Shown here piece by piece: positions 25,665-33,837 of a stretch of DNA of 64,000 nucleotides (positions within the stretch are counted from its first letter, which is position 1; the number at the start of each line of letters is the position of its first letter). A model generated the notes under the pieces. The model was not told where the DNA came from and made no database searches. It saw nothing but the letters and a program-made list of their open reading frames with translations. The DNA comes from JACQAP01 sp035548375 (GTDB lineage Bacteria > Pseudomonadota > Gammaproteobacteria > Burkholderiales > JACQAP01): the NCBI GenBank assembly GCA_035548375.1, contig DASZTG010000021.1, positions 1 to 64,000 of the forward strand, given 5' to 3'. A program made the translations under genes and the position numbers.

Positions 25665-26708
25665 ATGAAAACCCTTCCCGATCCCCGCCGTTATGTCGCC
25701 TTTTCCGCGAATTCCCTCGTCGAGCTCGCCCGACGCGTGACCAGACCGGGTTCTGCGATGCAGCACGGAATGCCCGCAGAACTGCTCGCCGCCATGACGG
25801 CGGCGTTACGCGCGGGTGACGACGCCTTGATCGAATCGGCATTCGCCGAATCCGCGTCTGCCGAGATGCACGGGGTGCTGTCGAGGGCACTGCATGCCGC
25901 GCTCTCGTCACGGAACCAGGCTGCATTGCAGTGGCGCCTGTTCTGCATTCCCCTGCTGATCGTCAGCGGCGGTCGCGCGCCGCTGACGCTCACCGGCGTG
26001 CTGCCGGATGCGGGTGAACTCAAGGCGATTTTCGATGCGCACGGCACCCTCGGTGCGATGAAGAATTTTGCGTTGGGAAATGCATTGGCATCGGCGACTG
26101 GACTCGCCGTGCTCACGCCCGGCACATTGTGGAAGGTCATGCACCGAACGGAAAATACGGCGTTCGCGCCGCTGGATCTTCCGCCCGCGCCGATTCACCT
26201 GGACAGTGCCGACGAGCAGGTGCATCTGAGATTCCTGGGCGGCGTCACCCTGACTTCGGCGGATGCACCGGACTTCGCGGAGACCGCGGGCAATATCGCG
26301 GCGTGGGGCATGCCGTTTACCAAGGCGCTTGCCGCGCAACTCGCCCAGCCCGGATTATCGCTGCTGCCGATACCGCGGCCGCCCATGAGCGCGTTGGCGG
26401 CGCTCGACGCCGGAAGGTTCGCTTGCGCCGAACTCGGCCTGCAGCTTTTCCTGAGCAACGGGCTGCGCAAGTTTCGATCGCGCGTCGGGGAGGCGGAAGC
26501 CTTCGTCAGGTCCTGCGCCGATGCGTGCGTGCGCATTCGGCTGGCTTCCCCCTTCGATGGCACGCTGACGACGGAGTACACGTGGCCGCTCCAGCCCGGC
26601 GACGATTTGGAAGCCATCGAACGCTCGATCGCGTCGCTGCTGGCCGAATGCCGGGTCGAAAACATCCGGATTTCGGATGCGGTGGAAGCGGCCGGCGCCG
26701 CGCACTGA
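25665..26708 (+). CDS. Hypothetical protein, 347 aa
   Basis: I do not recognise this family. The product is 347 residues, alanine/leucine-rich, with no signal peptide or transmembrane segment, and no catalytic motif I can name. The ATG at 25665 is chosen because the frame upstream overlaps the leader of the divergent amidohydrolase gene, and because a TACAAT hexamer sits at 25636-25641. It would be transcribed with a very short leader. It is convergent with the hydrolase gene that ends at 26721. Composition matches the host genome, so it looks like a core gene of unknown role. Confidence 0.7.
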   Translation: MKTLPDPRRYVAFSANSLVELARRVTRPGSAMQHGMPAELLAAMTAALRAGDDALIESAFAESASAEMHGVLSRALHAALSSRNQAALQWRLFCIPLLIVSGGRAPLTLTGVLPDAGELKAIFDAHGTLGAMKNFALGNALASATGLAVLTPGTLWKVMHRTENTAFAPLDLPPAPIHLDSADEQVHLRFLGGVTLTSADAPDFAETAGNIAAWGMPFTKALAAQLAQPGLSLLPIPRPPMSALAALDAGRFACAELGLQLFLSNGLRKFRSRVGEAEAFVRSCADACVRIRLASPFDGTLTTEYTWPLQPGDDLEAIERSIASLLAECRVENIRISDAVEAAGAAH

Positions 26709-26720
26709 CCCGCGCGGCAA

Positions 26721-27773
26721 TCAGCGCGATTTTTCGTCCAGGAAGGACTGCACCTCGCGAAACAGCTGCATGCGGTTTTTTTCCATGATGACCGTGTGCG
26801 TGCCCTCCCCGATCTCGACGTAGCGCCTCGCCGGCGCATTCTTCAGCAGCGGAAACAGCGCCTGCGACATGTAGGCCGGCGTGTCCTGGTCCCACTCCGC
26901 CTTGATCAGCAGGACAGGTACGCGAATGTTCGCGGGATCGTAGTAGGGCTTGTTCGACGCCCAGTAGTCGCGCACGTCCTGGATGACGCCGTTGGGCGCG
27001 CGCAACTGGCCGGTGTCCTTCGCTTTCGGATCGGTCGCCCACGTTGCTTCGCTCCAGGCCTCGAACCAGCCTGCCGGAATCAGGTCGGCCTGCTTGTCTT
27101 CGGGCACGCCGGTCATCCAGCGCTTCTTCGCGTTTTCCTTCGTCACCGCGCGATACGCGCCGAGCGGGCCGTCTCCGCCGATCAATCCCGGCGTGTTGCG
27201 CAGCCACAGCGGCGCGTACAACACCAGCCTGTCGACTTTGTCGTTATTCGACGCGGCATAGGTCGCCATGATCGACGTGCCCCATGACCAGCCGATCAGG
27301 CTGAGCCTGGCGGCGGCGCGCCGCTTCAGGATGTAATCGACGGCCGCACCGACGTCGCGCACGGCGATTTCGGTCGACACGATCGGAGGATTTTCCTTCG
27401 CCGGCAGGTCCATTTCCGGCGGCCGCGTGGAAAGCCCGTAGCCGCGCAGGTCGAGCAAATAGACGTCCCAGCCCTGGGCCGCGATGTAGTCCATCCAGGA
27501 CATGCCGTCCAGCGCGAGATCGAATGCGGTCGAAGCCGGATAGGTCGCACCGTGCACGTACAGCAGGATGCGATCGGCAGATGGCAGGTCGCGCGGATGC
27601 TTGTTGCGCACGTAAAGCGTGATGCCCGGCGTGTCCGCGGCGACATAGAGGTTCTCGGTGACGAGCGCGGGCACGCGTGCCTTCACTGCATCTTCGGCTG
27701 CGGCCGCCAGCAGGGGCATCGCGGGCAGGACGATTGCAACGGCGACCAGGGCATGCGCTATGGCGAATTTCAT
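26721..27773 (-). CDS. Exported alpha/beta hydrolase
   Basis: A 350-residue alpha/beta-hydrolase with a signal peptide (IAHALVAVAIVLPAMPLLAA). The nucleophile elbow is GWSWGTS, the oxyanion region follows LLYVHGATYP, the acid is in LLIKAEWDQDTP and the catalytic histidine in GEGTHTVIM. The DLRGYGLSTRPPEM strand-turn fits esterase or lipase relatives. It acts in the periplasm. The ATG at 27773 is selected because it opens the signal peptide; the upstream frame overlaps the srkA leader. It is divergent from srkA. The substrate is unknown. Confidence 0.85.
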   Translation of the reverse strand: MKFAIAHALVAVAIVLPAMPLLAAAAEDAVKARVPALVTENLYVAADTPGITLYVRNKHPRDLPSADRILLYVHGATYPASTAFDLALDGMSWMDYIAAQGWDVYLLDLRGYGLSTRPPEMDLPAKENPPIVSTEIAVRDVGAAVDYILKRRAAARLSLIGWSWGTSIMATYAASNNDKVDRLVLYAPLWLRNTPGLIGGDGPLGAYRAVTKENAKKRWMTGVPEDKQADLIPAGWFEAWSEATWATDPKAKDTGQLRAPNGVIQDVRDYWASNKPYYDPANIRVPVLLIKAEWDQDTPAYMSQALFPLLKNAPARRYVEIGEGTHTVIMEKNRMQLFREVQSFLDEKSR

Positions 27774-27875
27774 TCGTTTTTCCTCGCGTTTGTACGCCGC
27801 ATCCTTGATTGCGGCGCGGTTGCGCGCCACTTTAGCGAAAAGCCCCGGCACGCGTCATGTCGTTACAATCCGCGC

Positions 27876-28859
27876 ATGGACAACGCCGCGCCGTACGCCG
27901 ATCTCACGCCCGATCTCATCCTCAATGCCATCGATTCCACGCGCTTGCGCACCGACGGCAGGCTGCTCGCGCTGAACAGCTACGAGAATCGCGTCTACCA
28001 GGTCGGCATGGAGGACGCGAAGCCGGTCGTCGCAAAGTTCTATCGACCGGGTCGCTGGAGCGACGAGCAGATACTCGAGGAGCATGCCTTCACCGCGGAA
28101 CTCGCCGTACGCGAGATTCCCGCGGTGCCGCCGGTAGCGATCGAGGGCGCGACGTTGCACCGCTTCGAAGGCTATCGCTTTGCCGTCTATCCGCGGCGTG
28201 GCGGCCGCGCGCCCGAGCTCGACGATCCGGACACGCTGGAGTGGCTGGGACGCTTCATCGGACGCATCCACGCCGTCGGCGCAACCGCGGCGTTCGCGCA
28301 TCGCCCCGCGCTGGACATCGAATCCTTCGGCGACGAGCCGCTCGCCTTCCTGCTCGACAACGACTGGATTCCCGCCGACTTGCGCGATGCCTACGCGAGC
28401 GTCGTCGACCAGGCGCTGGAAGGCATACACGCGGGCTTCGAACGCGCAGGTCACGTGAAGAGGCTGCGCCTGCACGGCGATTGCCACCCCGGCAACGTGC
28501 TGTGGACGGACGACGGTCCGCACTTCGTCGACTTCGACGATGCGCGCATGGGGCCGGCCATCCAGGACCTCTGGATGCTGCTGTCGGGCGACCGTGCCGC
28601 GATGACGACGCAGCTCTCCGACGTGATCGCGGGCTACGAGGATTTCGCCGAATTCGATCGCCGCGAAATCGCGCTCATCGAGCCGCTTCGCACCTTGCGG
28701 CTCATTCATTACTCGGCGTGGCTGGCGCGGCGCTGGGGCGACCCGGCTTTTCCCGCTGCCTTTCCATGGTTCCATACCACGAAATACTGGCAGGACCAGA
28801 TACTGCTTATGAGGGAGCAGGTGGCCGCCATGCAGGAAGCGCCGCTCGGGCCGATATAG
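27876..28859 (+). CDS. srkA: SrkA/YihE-like stress-response kinase
   Basis: A 327-residue aminoglycoside-phosphotransferase-fold Ser/Thr kinase, the length of E. coli SrkA (YihE). Landmarks are LNSYENRVYQVG (glycine-poor nucleotide loop), VVAKFYRPGRWS (lysine), LHGDCHPGNVLW (catalytic loop, Brenner motif) and HFVDFDDARMGP (DFD metal site). E. coli SrkA phosphorylates proteins and counters MazEF-linked death during envelope stress. A TACAAT hexamer (27864-27869) lies only 7 bases before the ATG, so the message may be leaderless. Confidence 0.9.
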   Translation: MDNAAPYADLTPDLILNAIDSTRLRTDGRLLALNSYENRVYQVGMEDAKPVVAKFYRPGRWSDEQILEEHAFTAELAVREIPAVPPVAIEGATLHRFEGYRFAVYPRRGGRAPELDDPDTLEWLGRFIGRIHAVGATAAFAHRPALDIESFGDEPLAFLLDNDWIPADLRDAYASVVDQALEGIHAGFERAGHVKRLRLHGDCHPGNVLWTDDGPHFVDFDDARMGPAIQDLWMLLSGDRAAMTTQLSDVIAGYEDFAEFDRREIALIEPLRTLRLIHYSAWLARRWGDPAFPAAFPWFHTTKYWQDQILLMREQVAAMQEAPLGPI

Positions 28860-28885
28860 AAGAGGATGCGTCGCGTGGCCGTTTC

Positions 28886-28915
28886 TTGACGCTTCCATGG
28901 CGAAGCCCTTACAGT
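28886..28915 (+). promoter_or_regulatory. Candidate sigma-70 promoter for phaZ
   Basis: TTGACG (28886-28891) and TACAGT (28910-28915) are separated by 18 bases in the gap between srkA and the PHB depolymerase gene. Confidence 0.4.
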
Positions 28916-29002
28916 CCATCGGCTTTGCAAATTCCGACGTTTCACATTGAGAAATCCACGCGCTGATGGCAAGGCGGGGTGGGCTTCGGCAGGCGAGGAA
29001 AA

Positions 29003-30256
29003 ATGATCTATCAGTTGCATGAATTCCATAAGACCATGATGGCGCCGGCCGTTGCCTGGGCCGACGTGGCCCGCCACCTGTTCACGAATCCGCTGAGCCC
29101 GCTTGCGTATACCCCGATGTCGCGAACCATCGCCGCCAACAGCGAGATGTTCGTGCGCCTGATGCGGCGCTATCCGAAACCGGAGTGGGGCATCGACGAG
29201 GTGGCCGTCAACGGCGAGCGCGTGGCCGTGACGCGCGAAGTCGTGATCGACAAGCCTTTCTGCCAGTTGCTGCATTTCCGCAAGGCAGTCGACGTCGAGC
29301 AGCCGAAGCTGCTGATCGTGGCCCCGCTGTCCGGGCATTTCGCCACGCTGTTGCGCGATACGGTGCGCACGTCGCTCGCGGACCACGACGTCTGGATCAC
29401 CGACTGGGTCGACGCGAAAATGGTCACGCTGTCGAACGGGCCGTTCCACCTCGACGACTATGTCGACTACATTCGCGAGTTCATCCGCTTCCTGTCGCCG
29501 GACCTGAACGTCATGTCGGTCTGCCAGCCGACCGTGCCGGTGCTGGCGGCCGTCTCGCTGATGGCCGCCGACAACGAATCTGCGGTGCCCAAGGCCATGA
29601 TCATGATGGGCGGCCCGATCGATACCCGGCGCAATCCCACGACCGTGAACGATTTCGCGTCGGGCAGGCCGCACTCCTGGTTCTCTGACCAGGTCATCAT
29701 GCGCGTGCCGGCGAACTATCCGGGCTTCATGCGCAAGGTGTATCCCGGGTTCCTGCAGCACGCCAGCTTCCTCGCGATGAACCCCGATCGCCACATGGAA
29801 TCGCACCAGCACTTCTACGAGCACCTGATCCGCGGCGATGGCGAGAGCGCGGACGCGCATCGCAGGTTCTACGACGAATACAACGCCGTGCTGGACATGC
29901 CGGCCGAGTACTACCTCGACACCATCAAGGTCGTGTTCCAGGAGTTCCAGTTGCCCAAGGGCAAGTGGCACGTGCGCGGAGAACTGGTGCGCCCGGAAGC
30001 CATCCGCAAGACGGCGCTGTTCACCATCGAGGGCGAGCTCGACGACATTTCAGGCAACGGGCAGACTGAAGCCGCGCAGACGCTCTGCCGCAACATTCCG
30101 TCGGACAAGCGCAAGCACCTCATGGCAAAGGGGTTGGGTCATTACGGCATATTCAGCGGGCGCAAGTTCCGTGAAACGGTCTATCCGCAGATTCGCGCCT
30201 TCATCCGGCTGGTATCGCAACGCGAGGCGGACCTCAAGCTTGTGCGCGTGAAATAG
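29003..30256 (+). CDS. phaZ: Intracellular polyhydroxybutyrate depolymerase
   Basis: A 417-residue intracellular PHB depolymerase of the Ralstonia PhaZa1 type. It degrades stored poly(3-hydroxybutyrate) granules to monomer. The usual lipase-box serine is replaced by cysteine, as in that family: C174 in NVMSVCQPTVPVLAAV. The C-terminal domain carries the acid in FTIEGELDDISG and the histidine in GLGHYGIFSGRKF. No signal peptide is present, matching a cytoplasmic enzyme. The ATG at 29003 has GCGAGGAA upstream; a GTG eight codons earlier lacks a site. It has its own candidate promoter. No phaC is in the window. Confidence 0.92.
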   Translation: MIYQLHEFHKTMMAPAVAWADVARHLFTNPLSPLAYTPMSRTIAANSEMFVRLMRRYPKPEWGIDEVAVNGERVAVTREVVIDKPFCQLLHFRKAVDVEQPKLLIVAPLSGHFATLLRDTVRTSLADHDVWITDWVDAKMVTLSNGPFHLDDYVDYIREFIRFLSPDLNVMSVCQPTVPVLAAVSLMAADNESAVPKAMIMMGGPIDTRRNPTTVNDFASGRPHSWFSDQVIMRVPANYPGFMRKVYPGFLQHASFLAMNPDRHMESHQHFYEHLIRGDGESADAHRRFYDEYNAVLDMPAEYYLDTIKVVFQEFQLPKGKWHVRGELVRPEAIRKTALFTIEGELDDISGNGQTEAAQTLCRNIPSDKRKHLMAKGLGHYGIFSGRKFRETVYPQIRAFIRLVSQREADLKLVRVK

Positions 30257-30344
30257 ACGTCGGGGCGCTGCGTGCGCCCGAACGCCAAAGTCCCCGGCGC
30301 CACGATGCACCGCGCCGTGGCGCAAAACAACAAGAGTCCGTTTC

Positions 30345-31085
30345 ATGTCGCAAGCTGCTTCCACGTTCGTCCCCTTCCTTGAAAACAAGACCGCGCTGGT
30401 GACCGGCGGCACGAGCGGCATCGGTGCGGCGATCGCCGAGGGCCTCGCCGCGGCGGGCGCGAAAGTCATCGCGACCGGGGTGAGTTCACAAGAGGTCGAG
30501 GCTGCAAGGTTTTCAGGCAATGTCGAAGCCGCCGTGCTCGACGTCAGGGACGGTGCCGCCGTGAAATCACTGATTGGCGAACTCGATCGACTCGATGTAC
30601 TCGTCAATTGCGCCGGTGCGATCCGCCGCGAAGCCGAGCACGATCCGGAAGTGTTCGCCCAGGTCGTCGACATCAATCTGAACGGCAGCATGCGTTGTTG
30701 CGCGGCGGCCCGGCCGGTGCTGAAGCGATCCGGCGGTGCGATTGTGAACATTGCCTCGATGCTTTCTTTTTTCGGCGGCGGGCTTGTCCCCGGTTATTCC
30801 GCAAGCAAAGGCGGCGTGGCCCAGTTGACCAAGTCGCTGGCCATCGCCTATGCCGCTGATACAATAAGGGTCAACGCAGTGGCGCCCGGCTGGATTGCCA
30901 CACCGCTCACTCGGGCGCTGCAGGAAGACCACTCCCGCAGTCAACCCATTATCGATCGCACGCCCATGAAACGCTGGGGGCGTCCCGATGACATTGCCGG
31001 TGCCGTGGTGTTCCTGTGCTCGCCTGCCGCTGCCTTCATCACCGGCGTCATCCTGCCGGTCGACGGGGGTTATCTGGTTTCGTAG
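30345..31085 (+). CDS. Short-chain dehydrogenase (SDR), first gene of catabolic cluster
   Basis: A 246-residue classical SDR. NAD(P)-binding motif TGGTSGIGAAIAEG (residues about 20-33), NNAG-equivalent NCAGAIR, catalytic S in NIASMLSFF, and YSASKGG (Tyr/Lys). The C-terminus VDGGYLVS is typical. It oxidises or reduces an alcohol/ketone of a small substrate. It opens the run of co-directional genes to 41257; the next gene starts 14 bases downstream. Two short GC hairpins lie between phaZ and this gene (30263-30280 and 30297-30323). Confidence 0.88.
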   Translation: MSQAASTFVPFLENKTALVTGGTSGIGAAIAEGLAAAGAKVIATGVSSQEVEAARFSGNVEAAVLDVRDGAAVKSLIGELDRLDVLVNCAGAIRREAEHDPEVFAQVVDINLNGSMRCCAAARPVLKRSGGAIVNIASMLSFFGGGLVPGYSASKGGVAQLTKSLAIAYAADTIRVNAVAPGWIATPLTRALQEDHSRSQPIIDRTPMKRWGRPDDIAGAVVFLCSPAAAFITGVILPVDGGYLVS

Positions 31086-31099
31086 CTGGAGAAGAGTCG

Positions 31100-31603
31100 A
31101 TGAATGCGCCGCTGAACGTCAATCCGCTCGCCGCCGCCGGCATGCAACATGAAATCGTCACGCTCGCGGTGCCCGAGGACGAGCGCGTCTGGGTGCCGCA
31201 GGCCACGGGCGTCTGGTTCCGTCCTTTGATGCTGAATACCGTCTCAGGCGGTTGGTTCAATCTTCTGCGCGTGCGCAAGAGCGGCGTCCTGTCCCGGCAC
31301 CGCCATCCGATGGCCGTCTACGGCTACGTGCTCAAGGGTCGCTGGCGCTATCTCGAGCATGATTGGGTGGCCGAGGAAGGCGGCTTCGTCTACGAGCCGC
31401 CGGGCGAAGTGCATACGCTGGTGGTGGATGCGCCGGTCGATGAAATGATCACGATGTTCAACGTCAACGGCGCGATGATTTATGTCGACGAAAAAGGCGC
31501 GACCATCGGCTACGAGGACGTCTTCACCAAGATCGAGATGTGCCGCAAGCATTACGAGAAAGTCGGATTGGGCGCAGATTTTGTAAATCAGTTTGTAAGG
31601 TGA
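31100..31603 (+). CDS. Cupin dioxygenase of the 2,4'-dihydroxyacetophenone dioxygenase type
   Basis: A 167-residue cupin with motif RHRHPMAVYGYVLKGRWRYL and FVYEPPGEVHTLVVDA. The arrangement and length match the DAD (2,4'-dihydroxyacetophenone dioxygenase)-like family, which uses Fe(II) to cleave C-C bonds in dihydroxyketones, though most members in sugar-acid clusters are unassigned. The ATG at 31100 has CTGGAGAAGAG upstream. It follows the SDR by 14 bases and is followed by a class 2 repeat and the duplicated start of the quinone oxidoreductase gene. Confidence 0.75.
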   Translation: MNAPLNVNPLAAAGMQHEIVTLAVPEDERVWVPQATGVWFRPLMLNTVSGGWFNLLRVRKSGVLSRHRHPMAVYGYVLKGRWRYLEHDWVAEEGGFVYEPPGEVHTLVVDAPVDEMITMFNVNGAMIYVDEKGATIGYEDVFTKIEMCRKHYEKVGLGADFVNQFVR

Positions 31604-31680
31604 GGAGTGAGGGGAAAAAGGTGAGAGGCGCTTTGCGTTTGCACCGCTAGCCGCTATCTCCTCTCGCCTCGCGCATTCAA
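31603..31680. repeat. Class 2 intergenic repeat (GTGAGGAG / CTCTCGCCTCGCG type)
   Basis: A purine-rich left half (GTGAGGAGTGAGGGGAAAAA, GGTGAGAGGCG) is mirrored by CTATCTCCTCTCGCCTCGCG. It lies in the middle of the catabolic cluster, directly before the duplicated gene start. Confidence 0.5.
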
Positions 31681-31700
31681 CATACGACAATATTGGGAGC

Positions 31701-31891
31701 AAACATGGCAAAGGCGATACGTTTCCATAAGACAGGCGGTGAGCGTGGAGGGCGGAACAGGTTCCATCGGCTCTGGAGCCGATGGATGTGACCCCGGAAC
31801 GCGAAATTGGCCCGCCGGGCTGAATGCAAACCGTAAAAAATCTGAGGGAGTCAAACATGGCAAAGGCGATACGTTTCCATAAGACAGGCGG
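31701..31891 (+). repeat. 39-bp direct repeat flanking a 113-bp insert at the quinone oxidoreductase start
   Basis: The 39 bases at 31701-31739 (AAACATGGCAAAGGCGATAC ... AGACAGGCGG) are repeated exactly at 31853-31891, where they are the true gene start. Between them are 113 bases (31740-31852) holding a perfect 10-bp hairpin, CCATCGGCTC / GAGCCGATGG. Translation from the first copy would give only 28 residues and stop at about 31791. Each copy has its own ribosome-binding site (GGGAGC and GAGGGAGTC). Confidence 0.9.
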
Positions 31892-32828
31892 GCCCGAAGT
31901 CCTCCAGCTTGACGACATCGAAGTCGGCAATCCCGGCGAAGGCCAGGTCAGGATCAAGCACACCGCGATCGGCCTGAACTTCATCGACACCTACCAGCGT
32001 TCCGGCCTGTACCCGCTGCCGCTGCCGAGCGGTGCGGGTAGCGAAGCCGCGGGCGTGGTCGAGGCGGTCGGCACCGGCGTGACCGAGGTCAAGGTCGGCG
32101 ACCGCGTGGCCTATGCCGGCGGCACACCGGGCGCGTACTCGGAGGCGCGGCTGTATCCGGCGAATCGCCTGGTCAAGGTGCCGAACGGCGTCACGGACAA
32201 GCAGGCCGCGGCGATGATGCTGAAGGGCCTCACCGCCCAATACCTGATCCGCAGCGTCTATCGCGTCGAGAAGGGCGAAACCGTGCTGTTCCACGCCGCG
32301 GCCGGCGGCGTCGGCCTGATCGCTTGCCAGTGGCTGAAGGCGCTGGGGGCCACCGTGATCGGCACGGTCGGCTCCGACGAGAAGGCGAAGGTCGCGAAGG
32401 CCCATGGGTGCGACCACACGATCGTGTATACGCGCGAGAATTTCGCCGAGCGCGTCAAGGAAATCACCGGCGGTGCCAAGGTACCCGTCGTGTTCGATTC
32501 GGTCGGCAAGGACACATTTGCTGGCTCGCTCGACTGCCTGAAGCCGCGCGGCCTGCTTGCCGTCTTCGGCAACGGCTCGGGCCCGGTGACTGGCGTCGAG
32601 TTGAATACGCTGTCGCGCGGCTCGTTCTACGTGACCCGGCCGACGCTGATGACCTACACCGCGCAACGCTCCGACCTCGAGCGCGCCTCGAAGGAGTTGT
32701 TCGACGTGGTCAAGTCCGGCAAGGTCAAGATCGAGATCAACCAGACCTACAACCTCGCGGACGCGGCGCAGGCGCATCGCGACCTCGAAGGACGCAAAAC
32801 CACGGGTTCCACGATATTGATCCCGTAA
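31857..32828 (+). CDS. NADPH:quinone oxidoreductase (QorA-like)
   Basis: A 323-residue zinc-free medium-chain reductase of the quinone oxidoreductase (QOR, zeta-crystallin) family. Landmarks are GLNFIDTYQRSGLYPLPLPS (family signature), AAAGGVGLIACQWLKALGA for NADPH binding and VFDSVGKDTF. It reduces quinones or alpha,beta-unsaturated carbonyls in the cytoplasm. The start at 31857 is the second of two identical gene starts; the first (31705) is cut off by a stop. Repeat copy G follows. Confidence 0.88.
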   Translation: MAKAIRFHKTGGPEVLQLDDIEVGNPGEGQVRIKHTAIGLNFIDTYQRSGLYPLPLPSGAGSEAAGVVEAVGTGVTEVKVGDRVAYAGGTPGAYSEARLYPANRLVKVPNGVTDKQAAAMMLKGLTAQYLIRSVYRVEKGETVLFHAAAGGVGLIACQWLKALGATVIGTVGSDEKAKVAKAHGCDHTIVYTRENFAERVKEITGGAKVPVVFDSVGKDTFAGSLDCLKPRGLLAVFGNGSGPVTGVELNTLSRGSFYVTRPTLMTYTAQRSDLERASKELFDVVKSGKVKIEINQTYNLADAAQAHRDLEGRKTTGSTILIP

Positions 32829-32841
32829 GTAAAGATCGGGA

Positions 32842-32994
32842 TTCACCGCAGAGGCGCAGAGGAAGAAAGATAAGCAAAAAAAAACGCTGGAACATCGGTG
32901 TCCAGGGTTCGAGGCAAGCGGGTCGACGAATTCCGGTTTTGTTCCGCCATTTTGATTTTCCTCTGCGTTCTCTGCGCCTCGGCGGTGATGTAAG
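32842..32994. repeat. Dispersed hairpin repeat, copy G (CGCAGAG type)
   Basis: The left arm (32842-32868) reads TTCACCGCAGAGGCGCAGAG; the right arm (32957-32994) reads CCTCTGCGTTCTCTGCGCCT then CGGCGGTGATGTAAG. The right end lies about 20 bases before the SDR start at 33015. Confidence 0.8.
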
Positions 32995-33014
32995 GGTTTA
33001 GCCAGGAGTAAAGA

Positions 33015-33782
33015 ATGATCGAAGACTTGAAGAACAAGGTCGTGCTGATCACCGGCGCCAGCACGGGCATCGGTGCCGCCGCGGCAGTGGCGTTCGGGCA
33101 GAATGGCGCGAAAATCGCCGTGCACTACAACAAGAGCAAAGCGGAGGCCGAAAAGGTCGCCGCGGCGGTCGAGAAGGCCGGCGGCAAGGCGGTGCTGGTC
33201 GGCGGCGACGTCACGCAATCGTCGGTCTGCAAGGAGCTGGTGGAAAAGACCGTTGCGGCGTTTGGCCGCATCGACGTGCTCATGAACAACGCGGGCGGCC
33301 TCGTCCAGCGGGCGCCGATCGAAACGGTCACGGACGAGCTGTTCGACCAGGTCGTGAACCTGAACGTGCGTTCGACCATGATCTGCACCGGCGCGGCCGC
33401 GCAGCACATGCGCAAGCAAGGCAGCGGCGGTGCCATCATCAACGTGACATCGGTGGCCGCGCGTCATGGCGGCGGCCCGGGCGCGTCGCTCTACGCCGGA
33501 TCGAAGGGATTCGTCAGCACCATCACGCACGGCCTTGCCAAGGAACTCGTCAAGGACAGGATTCGCGTGAACGCGGTCGCACCCGGCGTCATCACGACAC
33601 CGTTCCATGACCGCTATTCGACGCCGCAGATGCTCGAGAGCTTCAAGAGCACGATACCGATGAATCGTCTCGGCACGCCGGACGAATGCGCGGGCGCCTT
33701 CCTGTTCCTGGCGTCCGAGCAATTGAGCGGCTACATGACGGGCCAGATCCTGGAAGTGAACGGCGGGCAATACATGCCCTGA
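33015..33782 (+). CDS. Short-chain dehydrogenase (SDR)
   Basis: A 255-residue classical SDR with TGASTGIGAAAAVAFG (cofactor), NNAGG, catalytic serine in NVTSVAARHGG, the active-site tyrosine/lysine in LYAGSKGF, and the C-terminal MTGQILEVNGGQYMP. The HYNKSKAEAE segment after beta-2 suggests NADP(H). It is likely a 3-oxoacyl- or sugar-type reductase/dehydrogenase. The ATG follows CCAGGAG. The next gene, another SDR, begins 55 bases later. Confidence 0.88.
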   Translation: MIEDLKNKVVLITGASTGIGAAAAVAFGQNGAKIAVHYNKSKAEAEKVAAAVEKAGGKAVLVGGDVTQSSVCKELVEKTVAAFGRIDVLMNNAGGLVQRAPIETVTDELFDQVVNLNVRSTMICTGAAAQHMRKQGSGGAIINVTSVAARHGGGPGASLYAGSKGFVSTITHGLAKELVKDRIRVNAVAPGVITTPFHDRYSTPQMLESFKSTIPMNRLGTPDECAGAFLFLASEQLSGYMTGQILEVNGGQYMP

Positions 33783-33837
33783 AGCAGCAGGACCAGGGAC
33801 AGAGGGGCCAAAGCCCCCAACATCCGGAGGAGAGCAA

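Noticed and set aside
27864..27869. Complete promoter for srkA
   Set aside because: TACAAT is well placed for a leaderless transcript, but no acceptable -35 sequence is seen at 16-18 bases, so I only mention it in the gene entry.
30263..30323. Terminator between phaZ and the first SDR gene
   Set aside because: Two GC-rich hairpins exist, but neither is followed by a T-run; the evidence is too weak to call a terminator.
31705..31791. 28-codon frame from the first copy of the quinone oxidoreductase start
   Set aside because: It is the by-product of the 39-bp duplication and encodes no recognisable protein; kept only as part of the repeat and as a possible upstream ORF.
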